From positions 60,749 through 119,895 of the forward strand of contig DKIG01000011.1 of assembly GCA_002454165.1 (NCBI GenBank): a stretch of 59,147 nt of DNA, written 5' to 3'. The notes under the pieces are model-generated. The model was not told the origin of the DNA. It saw only the letters and a program-made list of their open reading frames with translations, and searched no databases. The stretch is from Gammaproteobacteria bacterium UBA6724. Lineage in GTDB: Bacteria > Pseudomonadota > Gammaproteobacteria > Pseudomonadales > Azotimanducaceae. A program made the translations under genes and the position numbers. The stretch's first letter is position 1. Each line of letters begins with the position of its first letter. Shown here one piece after another: positions 16,277 through 25,585 of this stretch.

Positions 16277-18511
16277 TCAAAAATTCACCTGTATGTCTAC
16301 GCCAAGTTGGCGACCCTGATTAATGGTGTAGTTATCAGCACCGATAGTGCCCATGATGACTGGTGAAAAGGTACGAGAAAATCCGCCTACCGCCCAACGC
16401 TCATCCGTCAGGTTTTTCCCCCAAAAAGCGAACTCCCAATTACGGTATTCAAAACTTAGACGCAAATCTAAGAAGTCATAGCCAGGGGTGAATAGGACGT
16501 TGTCTTCTTGCCAGAAAAAATCTCCAACACTTTTCCACTCAACACGACCCTGTGCAGTTACATCGTCCGTCAATTGTCGCTCATATTGTACGCCAATATT
16601 CAATGTATATTCAGGCGTGTTGGGGGTTGTATTGTCATCAAAAAGACCCGAGCCATCAAAGTCATCAATTGCCGTGTGAGTATAACCGAAACTGAAATCA
16701 AGTGTTAGCCCTTTACTGAGTGAGGTTACAATTTCAGTCTCAAATCCGTATATTGTAACGGCATTCAGATTGATCGTAACTTGCTGCGCAAAAGGATCAA
16801 ACTGAAATAACTGTAGGCCCTTGTAATCAGTGTAAAATCCTGCGACATTGAATCGTAATAAGCCATCCCACCATGTGGATTTGAAACCTGCTTCGAAACT
16901 CTCGGTTTCTTCTTTGTCAATGACCAGATTAAAATTGACTTGTGCCATCGGAAAATTTTCTGGCGGCGGATTAAATCCACCACTTTTAAATCCCTGCGAA
17001 TAAATTCCGTATGCCATAAAGTCATCCGATACATCATAGGTCAAAGTAAACTTGGGCTGTAAGGATTCAAATGTGACTTTATCTTTCCTTGTAGTGGGAA
17101 GATCAAGTTGAGTGCGCGTTTCAGTATCAAAACGCAAAGCGAAACTTAACTCAAACTCCGGGGTAATATCGTAATTCAACTGTCCAAATCCGGCCCACTG
17201 TTCAAAATCACTATTAGTGCCTAATGCCGGAAACGACACCAGCATGCCAGTCGGCACACCAACGGGGAATGCAGGACCCAAAAAGCCAAAAAAACCAATA
17301 TCAAAGCCATTGATTGCTTGAGAAAAATCACGTTCCGTTTTCTGATAAAACACGCCGATGATATAACGCAAGCGCTGATCATCCGGTGAAGTGAAGCGTA
17401 TTTCCTGTGTCCATGCATTCAGATCAAGTTGCTGGTTTGCTGGCTGTATTAGCGGTAATGGAGTATTGTCTAAATCACCTTCAAAGAATTTTTCTATTTC
17501 GTTATACGCTGTCAGTGAAGACAATGTTCCCCAATCGGCGGAATAGTCTATTTTCGCAGCGTAATCTCGTAGTGTCCTTTGATGTGTGCCCAAAAAATCC
17601 GCATCAGGTAACTCCAGTATACTTTCAGTGACTTTACCGTTATTGGACAGACCGATTAAATCAGTGGATGAAAACCAGGTGGCACCACTGTCTTCATTCA
17701 TATAGGCTGCGCGTAAATCTACTGACCATTGCGCATTTGGCGTCCAGGCAAGGTGCCCACGAAAGTCCTTATTTTCAGAAAAATCAATATCCCTACCCAG
17801 AGTAGGATTATTAATATAACCATCTAAATCTTTGTAGGATGCGGCAAAACGGTAAAACAATTAATCTTTTATCAATGCACCGCTGGTTACTCCTTGAATT
17901 TTCCTCAAATCTCCGTCACCGAAAATCCCCTTAATCAACGTCTCATATTCATTATTTGGTTTTTTGGTAATAATATTAATCACTCCGCCAATCGCATTCT
18001 TACCATAAAGCGCGCCTTGAGGACCTTTTAATACTTCTATTCGCTCTATATCAAAATACTCTCGAGTGAAGCCATCAGTATCGGGTTGAGTTATCCCATC
18101 AATTACAAAAGCAACTGATCCAGGCTGATTGCGATTGGTGGTGATCCCCCTAATGGTAATGACATTCGTCCCTGGATCTTGATCGTTAATCATAAATAAA
18201 TTTGATGTCTGATCGACAATATCATCCAATTTACTGATGCCACGATCATTAATCATCTCTGTCGTCAAAACGCTGACAGAATCCGGGATGTCTTGTAATG
18301 ACTCAACACGGCGTCGAGCGGTGACTACAATTTCTTCAAGCACTGTCTTGTTGGCGTCAGACTGGTCATTATCAATGTTTGTCTGCGCGACAACATCATC
18401 CGAGAACCCAAAAGAAAAAATAGAGACAAACAGTATGGGAAAACTCGGCTGGATTACTCTTTTATGGCAGTTTGATATTAAATTTAACCGACGTGAAGTA
18501 GGTTTTCTCAT
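16277..18511 (-). pseudogene. TonB-dependent receptor interrupted by a single in-frame TAA
   Basis: The two open segments 17861-18511 and 16277-17860 are in one continuous frame, separated only by a TAA (complement of 17861-17863). Together they give about 744 residues, a normal TonB-dependent outer-membrane receptor: hydrophobic leader near 20-42, TonB box EEIVVTARRR near 59-68, plug motif IERIEVLKGPQGALYG, and a beta-barrel ending in VDIQVNF with a C-terminal Phe. Around the stop the protein reads LIKD*LFYRF, where relatives commonly have Lys (DKLFYRF), so an AAA-to-TAA change is likely. A TTG follows the stop at once, but a barrel without its leader would not reach the outer membrane. It is probably inactive unless readthrough occurs. 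Confidence 0.85.
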
Positions 18512-18764
18512 GGCCTAGACCTCTGTAATTTTCAGATAAAGCAGTATGTTACAAATCATCCCAGTGGAGAAATATAATTTAGTTATATTTTTCAACCACT
18601 TGCTCGATTTATGCCAAAAATACACCATAAATGTACCATTTTCAATAGTTTTTTACATTATTTTTTACGATTATTGCCATCTGCTAATCATATTTGGGAT
18701 TATCGGCCTCATAATCTCTACAATATTTTGCGAATGTTGGAACAAAGTCCAAAACTTATAAGTA

Positions 18765-19763
18765 ATGTATGATGCTGGTTTAGTAGTTAACGAAGGCATT
18801 TCAGATAACGACATGATCACCTCTTTTCAGAAAATAGATGAAACTGATGCAAAACTAATCGATCTATTAGAACAAAATGGCCGAACATCAAATAGAGAAC
18901 TCGCACACCAATTAGACATTTCTGAGAAATCTGTTGCTACCCGATTAAAATCATTAGTTGATAGTCATAAAATTAAGATCTCCGCAATTGTTGATATCCA
19001 TGCGGCGGGATACGATCTCATCTTAACGATTGGAGTTCGTACAAATAGTCGATATACAAGGAAAGTCGCAGAAGAACTCGCAAAAATAGATGAAGTGATT
19101 TCAATTGTATTGATGGCGGGTGAATACAATATTGAAATGATGTTGATCTCTCCGGATCATCTTGTTTTACACAATTTTGTAACAAAAAAATTGAGCAAAC
19201 TAAAAGGAATTGAATCTTTGTCTGTCGGTCTAGCACTACAAGTAGAGAAGTTTCAGACCAATTGGGCTCCACATTTTTCTTATACAGATTTAAAAATATT
19301 TGATAAGTCTTTATCGGAATTTGATAACGTCAACAAGAATATTATTAAGGAATTATGGAATGATGCTCGTACCTCATTTCAATCTATTGCCAACAAATTA
19401 AGTTTGTCCGAAGCTACCGTGAGAATGCGCGTAAGAAAAATGTGTGCGAATAAAAATATAAAAATTACTGCAATGACAAACATGAGTTTTCATCAAGCAG
19501 GGTTGGTTGCATTTCTTAGTATTAATATTTTCGACAATGTACAAGAACGCATATTGGACCGACTACAAAAATTCGTATTCGTACGCTTTCTCGCAGTTGT
19601 GCTTGGACGTTGTGATATTTTAGCAGTGGTACTTGTTAAAGACCCTTTGGAACTATCGAGAATCATTGAGAAAATCAATAATGTGCCTGGTATAAACAAC
19701 ATCACAGTTGCACAGGGACTCGAAAGTATCAAGTATGATCCACGATGGACAAGAATTGTTTAA
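18765..19763 (+). CDS. Tandem-duplicated Lrp/AsnC family regulator
   Basis: A 332-residue protein built from two complete Lrp/AsnC units. Unit 1 (about 20-165) begins IDETDAKLIDLLEQNGRTSNRELA with an HTH (LDISEKSVATRLKSL) and a RAM-like ligand domain. Unit 2 (about 175-325) has a second HTH (LSLSEATVRMRVRKM) and a second RAM-like domain ending in VPGINNITVAQGL. Ordinary Lrp/AsnC proteins are 150-170 residues with one unit, so this is a fused dimer in one chain. An in-frame ATG at 18813 is an alternative start. It is divergent from the broken TonB receptor and flavin reductase, which it may control; the gap 18512-18764 is AT-rich and would hold both promoters. Confidence 0.85.
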   Translation: MYDAGLVVNEGISDNDMITSFQKIDETDAKLIDLLEQNGRTSNRELAHQLDISEKSVATRLKSLVDSHKIKISAIVDIHAAGYDLILTIGVRTNSRYTRKVAEELAKIDEVISIVLMAGEYNIEMMLISPDHLVLHNFVTKKLSKLKGIESLSVGLALQVEKFQTNWAPHFSYTDLKIFDKSLSEFDNVNKNIIKELWNDARTSFQSIANKLSLSEATVRMRVRKMCANKNIKITAMTNMSFHQAGLVAFLSINIFDNVQERILDRLQKFVFVRFLAVVLGRCDILAVVLVKDPLELSRIIEKINNVPGINNITVAQGLESIKYDPRWTRIV

Positions 19764-19933
19764 AAGCGAATCAATATTCGGTCCATAAACGAAAGTTATA
19801 TCAAATTTTGTACTTCGCTTTTACGCAAATTGGGGCAACATCTTCAATCAATTCTTCTTGACCACAGATAGTGTTGCGAAATGTTTAATAATTGTAGTCT
19901 CTGCACTGAGGCTCAGAAAGAGTAACCATACAT

Positions 19934-20025
19934 CTGGCGGAGAGGGAGGGATTCGAACCCTCGATGGGCTTTTAACCCATACTCCCTTAGCAGGGGAGCG
20001 CTTTCGACCACTCAGCCACCTCTCC
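19934..20025 (-). tRNA. tRNA-Ser (GCT)
   Basis: A 92-nt gene with encoded CCA, an acceptor stem GGAGAGG paired to CCTCTCC, a long variable arm as in class II tRNAs, and an anticodon loop CTGCTAA giving anticodon GCT. The TTCGAAT T-loop is present. Transcription is leftward, downstream of the tRNA-Arg gene, with which it is probably co-transcribed. Confidence 0.95.
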
Positions 20026-20055
20026 ATGATTGTAGCCCTGAAGCATCGCATTACA

Positions 20056-20132
20056 TGGCGCGCTGGGAGGGATTTGAACCCCCGACCACCTGGTTCGTAG
20101 CCAGGTACTCTATCCAACTGAGCTACCAGCGC
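20056..20132 (-). tRNA. tRNA-Arg (ACG)
   Basis: A 77-nt gene including CCA. The acceptor stem is GCGCTGG/CCAGCGC and the anticodon stem CCTGG/CCAGG encloses CTACGAA, giving anticodon ACG (decoded with inosine). It lies 30 bp upstream of tRNA-Ser on the same strand. Confidence 0.95.
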
Positions 20133-20447
20133 ATGTACTTCTTAACAACAGCACTTCTTAAACAGCACTTCTTAACTAGCGGGGTGCATTATAGGGACAA
20201 GGAGTCAAAATTCCATAACAGCACTCTGATGCGGCAGCACCCTGAGGCTGTGGCTCTTCGGTGGCGGAAGATTATCCCCTTCATGGTTTCTTACCAGTCA
20301 CTTCTTGCCAGCCACTTCTTGCCAGAAGGCACCCGGCTTGGCAATCTTGGCATTCAACTATTGACTGTGGTATCTAGTGAACATGATCAGCAGACTGGAA
20401 ACGACTCCCTCAGTGCATCTCGCTTGGAGTCAACAAGGCTACCGACA
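20133..20447. other. Intergenic region with short tandem repeats
   Basis: The 315-bp gap between tRNA-Arg and oadA must hold the divergent promoters. It contains three near-copies of ACTTCTTAACARCAGC (20137-20178) and two copies of CACTTCTTGCCAG (20299-20325). The oadA frame stays open through this region and across the tRNA genes, but no homology to OadA is seen before 20448, so it is treated as non-coding. Confidence 0.5.
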
Positions 20448-22286
20448 ATGAAGCGTCCCGTTGGTATCACCGATGTTGTGTTGCGCGATGCTCATCAATC
20501 ATTGTTCGCCACCCGGTTGCGCATTGATGACATGCTGCCCATTGCAGAGCAACTTGATGATATTGGCTTCTGGTCTCTGGAAAGTTGGGGTGGCGCCACT
20601 TTTGATGCTTGTATCCGGTTTCTCGGTGAAGATCCATGGGAGCGCATTCGGGAACTGAAGAAGGCGATGCCGAAAACGCCCCAGCAGATGTTATTGCGTG
20701 GGCAGAATATTCTTGGTTATCGGCATTACGCCGATGACATTGTTGACAAGTTTGTTGAACGCGCTGCTATCAATGGTGTGGATATTTTTCGTATTTTTGA
20801 CGCAATGAACGACCCGAGAAATCTTGAACGGGCGGTCACGGCAGTGCAAAAGCAGGGCAAACATGCACAGGGGACCCTGTCCTATACGGTGAGTCCCGTC
20901 CACAATATAGACACTTGGGTATCAATGGCGATTCGGCTTGCCAAGATGGGCGTAGATTCCATCGCCATCAAGGATATGGCTGGTCTGCTCAGGCCCTATG
21001 TTGCTTATGATCTTGTGAGTCGGTTGAAGCAAGTAGTGGAGGTCCCAATTCACATGCAGTGTCATGCGACATCGGGACTTTCCACGGCGACCTGTCTCAA
21101 AGCGATAGAAGCGGGCATAGACAATGTTGACACTGCCATTGCCTCCATGAGCATGACCTATGGCCATTCCCCGACAGAATCCGTCGTGGCAATACTGCAA
21201 GGCACTGAACGTGATACCGGTCTTGATATTGGAAAGTTGGAAGAAATATCTACTTACTTTCGGAAGGTCCGTAAAAAATACGCCAGATTTGAAGGGACGC
21301 TGAAAGGTGTTGACTCGCGCATTCTGGTCGCGCAGGTGCCAGGGGGTATGCTCACCAATCTTGAGCAGCAGCTGCGGGAGCAAAATGCCGCCGACCGGAT
21401 AGATGAGGTACTGGCAGAAATACCGCAGGTGCGTGAAGACTTAGGTTTCATCCCTTTGGTGACGCCAACATCGCAAATTGTCGGCACTCAGGCTGTTCTC
21501 AATGTGCTTTTGGGTGAGCGATACAAGAGCATTGCGCGGGAAGTTGAGGGTCTGCTCAAAGGTGAATATGGCGCCACGCCCGCGCCGGTGAATGCTGAAC
21601 TGCAAGCCCGGGTGCTTAGTGGCGGCAAGCCCATCACCTGTCGCCCGGCGGATAATCTTGCGCCTGAATTTGAAAAGTTAAAAACAGAACTGCTCGGTCT
21701 GGAAAACGAGAAGAAACTGATTTTTGGTGAGCATTTTGATGATGATGTGCTGACCTATGCGTTGTTTCCGCAAATTGCGCTGAAATTTTTTAGGAACAGA
21801 AACAACCCCGAAGCATTTGAACCTGCCCCGGATGCAGCTCTGAATCCGACAACTCTTGAGAAGGAACCCCAGACGGGTGCATCTGTGTACAGGGTGGAAG
21901 TGGCGGGTGAAGAGTTTGTGGTTAAGGTATCCGAGAGCGGTGCTATCCAATCTCTGATGCCCAGCATGGCGCCTAATGCACTTCCCGGTGCTCATGCCGA
22001 CGCTTCTTCTGAGATGGCGCCTGCTGAGAAGATACCTTCTGAGATACCTTCTGAACCAGCACTGCCCGCCGATGCCGTAGCGATTAAAGCACCGCTCGCG
22101 GGCAATATATTCAAATTGCATGTCCATCCCGGGGATGCCGTCGTCAGCGGCGACCTGCTACTGACCCTTGAAGTCATGAAGATGGAAACCGACATACGGG
22201 CGGTGAGCGATGGCATTGTGACACAGGTGCTGGTTGGTGAAGGCGGCACCGTGAATGTCGGCGACACGCTGGTTTGGATAACTTGA
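20448..22286 (+). CDS. oadA: Oxaloacetate decarboxylase alpha subunit (biotin carboxyl carrier/carboxyltransferase)
   Basis: A 612-residue protein starting at the ATG at 20448, where OadA homology begins (MKRPVGITDVVLRDAHQS). It carries the carboxyltransferase TIM barrel (RDAHQS near 13-18, KDMAG near 170), the conserved PYC/OADA domain, a Pro/Ala-rich linker and a C-terminal biotinyl domain with Lys578 in EVMKMET. It transfers CO2 from oxaloacetate to biotin, and the membrane beta subunit decarboxylates biotin while pumping Na+. One oddity is that the metal-binding HxH reads as Gln204-Cys-His206 (IHMQCHATSG). The linker also holds a 12-nt duplication (IPSE repeated). The stop overlaps the oadB ATG by one base. 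Pyruvate carboxylase subunit B is an alternative label, but the oadB partner favours OadA. Confidence 0.9.
   Translation: MKRPVGITDVVLRDAHQSLFATRLRIDDMLPIAEQLDDIGFWSLESWGGATFDACIRFLGEDPWERIRELKKAMPKTPQQMLLRGQNILGYRHYADDIVDKFVERAAINGVDIFRIFDAMNDPRNLERAVTAVQKQGKHAQGTLSYTVSPVHNIDTWVSMAIRLAKMGVDSIAIKDMAGLLRPYVAYDLVSRLKQVVEVPIHMQCHATSGLSTATCLKAIEAGIDNVDTAIASMSMTYGHSPTESVVAILQGTERDTGLDIGKLEEISTYFRKVRKKYARFEGTLKGVDSRILVAQVPGGMLTNLEQQLREQNAADRIDEVLAEIPQVREDLGFIPLVTPTSQIVGTQAVLNVLLGERYKSIAREVEGLLKGEYGATPAPVNAELQARVLSGGKPITCRPADNLAPEFEKLKTELLGLENEKKLIFGEHFDDDVLTYALFPQIALKFFRNRNNPEAFEPAPDAALNPTTLEKEPQTGASVYRVEVAGEEFVVKVSESGAIQSLMPSMAPNALPGAHADASSEMAPAEKIPSEIPSEPALPADAVAIKAPLAGNIFKLHVHPGDAVVSGDLLLTLEVMKMETDIRAVSDGIVTQVLVGEGGTVNVGDTLVWIT
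22032..22055. repeat. 12-nt in-frame duplication in oadA linker
   Basis: Two copies of ATACCTTCTGAR in a row, encoding IPSE twice in the flexible linker before the biotinyl domain. It is a small example of the in-frame short-repeat expansion seen elsewhere in this window. Confidence 0.6.
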
Positions 22287-23431
22287 TGGAGCAATTAGTC
22301 GCACTCTGGCAAGCCACCGGCATTTACCAATTTGATCTGGGGCAGGCGGTGATGGTGGTGGTTGGACTGCTACTACTCTACCTCGCTATAGCCAAGAGAT
22401 TTGAACCCTTGCTGCTGGTGCCGATTGGTTTTGGCGGTCTGCTCAGCAACATTCCGGGTGTGGACATAGCCGTCGGTGATGGCATCTTGCATCAGTTATA
22501 TGTGATGGGTATTGAGACTAGCGTTTTCCCGCTGGTGATATTTATGGGCGTTGGTGCCCTCACAGATTTTGCTCCTTTGCTTGCCAATCCCAGGACGCTT
22601 TTTCTAGGTGCCGCCGCCCAGTTTGGTATTTTTGCAACGCTACTAGGCGCATTGGCACTCTCGTCATGGGGTGTGTTTGATTTTGACATTGCCGAGGCCT
22701 CAGCCATCGGCATCATCGGTGGTGCGGATGGACCAACCGCCATCTATGTTGCGGGGCAACTCGCGCCCCATCTGCTGGGCGCCATAGCGGTGGCAGCATA
22801 CTCCTATATGGCACTGGTACCGATTATCCAGCCACCCATCATGCGGCTGCTGACGACTGAACAGGAGCGTCAAATTGAAATGCCGCAACTCCGCCTTGTG
22901 TCCCGCCGCGAGAAGATTCTCTTCCCCCTGGTGTTGCTGATGCTGGTCGCCTTGCTGGTGCCGAGTGCTACTCCTTTGCTGGGCATGTTCTGCTTCGGTA
23001 ATCTTATGCGGGAGTGTGGCGTGGTAGATCGTTTGAGTGAGACGACCCAGAATGCGCTGATCAACATCGTCACTATTTTTCTTGGACTGGCTGTAGGTTC
23101 AAAACTCAAGGCTGAGCAGTTTCTTGTGCCAGAGACGCTTGGCATTTTGTTGCTGGGCGTCCTGGCATTTTGTATTGGCACCGCCGCCGGCGTATTGATG
23201 GCAAGGCTGATGAATCTTTTGTCTTTTCGGAAGATATCCCCCCACAAAATCAATCCTCTGATTGGTGCTGCCGGTGTGTCTGCGGTACCCATGGCGGCGC
23301 GGGTTGTTAACCGGGTCGGTCTTGAATCCAACCCGAACAATTTTCTTTTGATGCATGCCATGGGACCCAATGTTGCGGGTGTGATTGGTTCGGCAATTGC
23401 CGCTGGTTTGTTGATCCGGTTTGCCTCCTGA
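22286..23431 (+). CDS. oadB: Oxaloacetate decarboxylase beta subunit, Na+-pumping
   Basis: A 381-residue polytopic inner-membrane protein of the biotin-dependent decarboxylase beta family. It has about nine to eleven hydrophobic segments and the essential Asp in GGADGPTAIYVAGQLAP (near residues 148-164), the site implicated in Na+ translocation and carboxybiotin decarboxylation. The ATG at 22286 overlaps the oadA stop (TGATG), implying translational coupling, and is preferred to the in-frame ATG at 22274. No gene for the small gamma subunit (oadG) is upstream, where it normally precedes oadA, so it may be elsewhere or dispensable. Confidence 0.93.
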   Translation: MEQLVALWQATGIYQFDLGQAVMVVVGLLLLYLAIAKRFEPLLLVPIGFGGLLSNIPGVDIAVGDGILHQLYVMGIETSVFPLVIFMGVGALTDFAPLLANPRTLFLGAAAQFGIFATLLGALALSSWGVFDFDIAEASAIGIIGGADGPTAIYVAGQLAPHLLGAIAVAAYSYMALVPIIQPPIMRLLTTEQERQIEMPQLRLVSRREKILFPLVLLMLVALLVPSATPLLGMFCFGNLMRECGVVDRLSETTQNALINIVTIFLGLAVGSKLKAEQFLVPETLGILLLGVLAFCIGTAAGVLMARLMNLLSFRKISPHKINPLIGAAGVSAVPMAARVVNRVGLESNPNNFLLMHAMGPNVAGVIGSAIAAGLLIRFAS

Positions 23432-23536
23432 CGCCTGAGTCTGCAAGCACGCCAAATCTTGTCAATATCAGGCGACCTCGTCAATGCTAGGAAAACTCAT
23501 ATCAAAGTATCATTATTCGTTTGACAAGCACTAGCG

Positions 23537-25192
23537 ATGGATTTACAGCAGAGTCACATATCGGAGATAGAGATGACGCGGAAAGCATCGGGGAAGAACC
23601 ATCGCAAGAGTTTGACATTCATTGAATTGATGAAGATATTTCCCGATGACACAAGTGCCGAAAAGTGGTTTACAGAACAGCGTTGGCCAAAGGGACCCCA
23701 TTGTCCGCATTGTGGTTCATTCAATGTTCAGTTCGGCGTGTCGCACAGGTCCATGACGCACAGGTGTCGAGATTGCAAAGACAAAAAAATGTTTTCTCTC
23801 AAAATCGGGACGCTGATGGAGGGCTCAAAATTGAACTATCAGGTCTGGGCAATCGCAATTCATCTGCTTTCAACAAACTTAAAAAGCGTTTCCAGCATGA
23901 AATTGCACCGTGATCTCGGTATTACACAAAAGTCTGCTTGGCATCTGGCACATCGGCTTCGCAAGTCTTTTGATATCAATGGTAAGGTCAGCCATAGCAA
24001 CATCGTCAAGGCATCTGTCATCACTGACACAGACGAGAAGACACTGAAAGAAGTCGCTCCATCCAAAGCGGTACCTAGTGCCGCTATCTACACGGATGGC
24101 AACCGCACCCATTACGAACTAAATGATTATAAAACTGTTCAACATGATGTAGCTACCTGCGTACATGAACAGATTCACATGCAACCGTATACAACAGTAG
24201 AACAGAAAATTAAAATCAGGGCCCTGGTAAACAAATGGATATCAGATAATTTCCCTATTCAGAGAAAATATATTACCCATACTAAACCGGAATACAGCGG
24301 TGCCGGATTGTGGGTTGTTGATTTGCTAGCCAAGAAGTGTAATAGCGAAATATTGGGGAGCTTACAGATAAACAAGGACTTATCCGTAATAAAGAGTCAG
24401 GATGTAATAACAATATCCAAAAAACTGGATAAGTTACTGAAAAATAACTACTCAAGCATGCCTGCCCTACCTGGCAAGACCGTTGGGAAATACCATGAAT
24501 TTATACATGGAGACGGAATTACAGCAGCAGAAATGATGTGTAACAGGTCAATAGATTTGTTGCTTACGGATCCCCCTTATGGAATCAGTAATCCATACAC
24601 TTGTGAAAAACAAGTTTCCAGGAGGATCAGAAAAGATGGATCTGATTTTATTATGCCAAAAGGTCATTTTGGCGATTGGGATTATAACTTCAGTCCAGAT
24701 AAATGGACCAAAATTGTTTTACCAAAAGTATCTGGTTGGGCTGTGATATTTTGTGCTCAGGCGCAAATTGGTGAATATTCCGACCTACTCAAATCACATA
24801 ATTTCAATGCGGTAGGTACTTTCGTATGGCAGAAGACGAATCCGGTCCCGTTTAATCACACATTCAAACCAATCAACGCATGGGAAAGTGTCGTGTTGGG
24901 GAAGAGGCCAGGGACAAAATTCAATGGACGGGTCGTGCATAACATTTTTAAATGCAAATCTCCCTCCCCGCAGGAAAGGATTCACCCTACACAAAAACCA
25001 GTCTTGCTCATTGAAAGATTTATAGAGTTGTTCAGCAACGAAGATGACTTGATTTTTGATCCTTTTGCTGGAAGTGCAACCACTGTTGTTACTGCGAATC
25101 GGATGAAAAGAAAAATTATAGCTTACGAGAAAGATAGGGATTTCTATCAGGCGGCTTTTAGTAGGCTTAAAGAATCTATAAAAGATGAATAA
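23537..25192 (+). CDS. Chimera: degenerate IS1595-type transposase fused to beta-class DNA methyltransferase
   Basis: One 551-codon frame with two origins. Residues about 25-150 are the IS1595-type transposase N-terminus: zinc ribbon Cys56, Cys59, Cys77, Cys80, then the helical SAWHLAHRLRKSF. Residues 150-215 resemble part of its DDE domain (AAIYTDGNRTHYELNDY) but the first catalytic segment is missing. Residues about 218-315 match nothing I know. From about 316 a methyltransferase follows: EFIHGDGI, DPPYGI at 345-350, then FDPFAGSATT near 505, the beta-class order of N4-C/N6-A enzymes. The ATG at 23573 has a better ribosome-binding site. Composition turns AT-rich after about 24120. The fusion probably arose by transposase decay next to an imported methyltransferase. 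Confidence 0.8.
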   Translation: MDLQQSHISEIEMTRKASGKNHRKSLTFIELMKIFPDDTSAEKWFTEQRWPKGPHCPHCGSFNVQFGVSHRSMTHRCRDCKDKKMFSLKIGTLMEGSKLNYQVWAIAIHLLSTNLKSVSSMKLHRDLGITQKSAWHLAHRLRKSFDINGKVSHSNIVKASVITDTDEKTLKEVAPSKAVPSAAIYTDGNRTHYELNDYKTVQHDVATCVHEQIHMQPYTTVEQKIKIRALVNKWISDNFPIQRKYITHTKPEYSGAGLWVVDLLAKKCNSEILGSLQINKDLSVIKSQDVITISKKLDKLLKNNYSSMPALPGKTVGKYHEFIHGDGITAAEMMCNRSIDLLLTDPPYGISNPYTCEKQVSRRIRKDGSDFIMPKGHFGDWDYNFSPDKWTKIVLPKVSGWAVIFCAQAQIGEYSDLLKSHNFNAVGTFVWQKTNPVPFNHTFKPINAWESVVLGKRPGTKFNGRVVHNIFKCKSPSPQERIHPTQKPVLLIERFIELFSNEDDLIFDPFAGSATTVVTANRMKRKIIAYEKDRDFYQAAFSRLKESIKDE

Positions 25193-25287
25193 TAAAAATT
25201 ATGATGATTTATTTGACAAGAAAACCAAAACCTACATGGTCTATTGTGTTTTGAAGGACAAGCAATAGCACTGTCGAGAATGTAAAT

Positions 25288-25386
25288 ATGCCCAGATACG
25301 ATTGTATAGGTTGCGGGTGGTATGATTTTGATAAATGGAGAGCCGAGATTAACAAAAAATTCAAGAAGGGAAATGAAAGTGACTGA
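25288..25386 (+). CDS. Possible 32-residue cysteine-containing protein
   Basis: The ATG at 25288 opens a 32-codon frame (MPRYDCIGCGWYDFDKWR, then a lysine-rich tail) ending at TGA 25384-25386, overlapping the next small gene's start. It carries a single CxxC. A 27-codon frame (25185-25268) overlapping the methyltransferase stop lies just upstream. Both are too short to judge; they are listed because they fill the gap between the methyltransferase and the 57-residue gene with little spacing, as in a compact operon. Confidence 0.25.
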   Translation: MPRYDCIGCGWYDFDKWRAEINKKFKKGNESD

Positions 25387-25546
25387 GAAAAGAGACAAAG
25401 CCAGTGCCATAGTAAAAGTAAAGCCTTATAGCTACCAACCGTCTAAGGCAGAGCTTGAAGCGGATGTCAGCATACCTGCCAGTCCAGAGAATTTGGCTCG
25501 GAAAATTCTGCGTCAGGTTACTGCGGTAAAAGTGAAAAATGCCTGA
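25373..25546 (+). CDS. Small conserved-looking 57-residue protein
   Basis: A 57-residue protein from the ATG at 25373, preceded by AGAAGGGA at ideal spacing; the longer in-frame start at 25322 lacks such a site. The sequence KVKPYSYQPSKAELEADVSI, followed by an ASPENLARKIL stretch, looks like a short soluble protein with an acidic helix, of the kind often seen as small companions in mobile or defence loci. I do not recognise a named domain. It follows the chimeric methyltransferase and converges on nuoN. Confidence 0.5.
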   Translation: MKVTEKRDKASAIVKVKPYSYQPSKAELEADVSIPASPENLARKILRQVTAVKVKNA

Positions 25547-25585
25547 TGTTCAACAAATACAATTTTGGTATCAATAAAAACTTTA

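Noticed and set aside
16277..17860. Second half of the TonB receptor as an independent gene starting at TTG
   Set aside because: It begins directly after the in-frame TAA, lacks signal peptide and plug, and continues the first half exactly.
20055..20447. N-terminal extension of the oadA frame to 20055
   Set aside because: The extension runs antisense through the tRNA-Arg gene and repeat-rich intergenic DNA; OadA homology begins exactly at the ATG at 20448.
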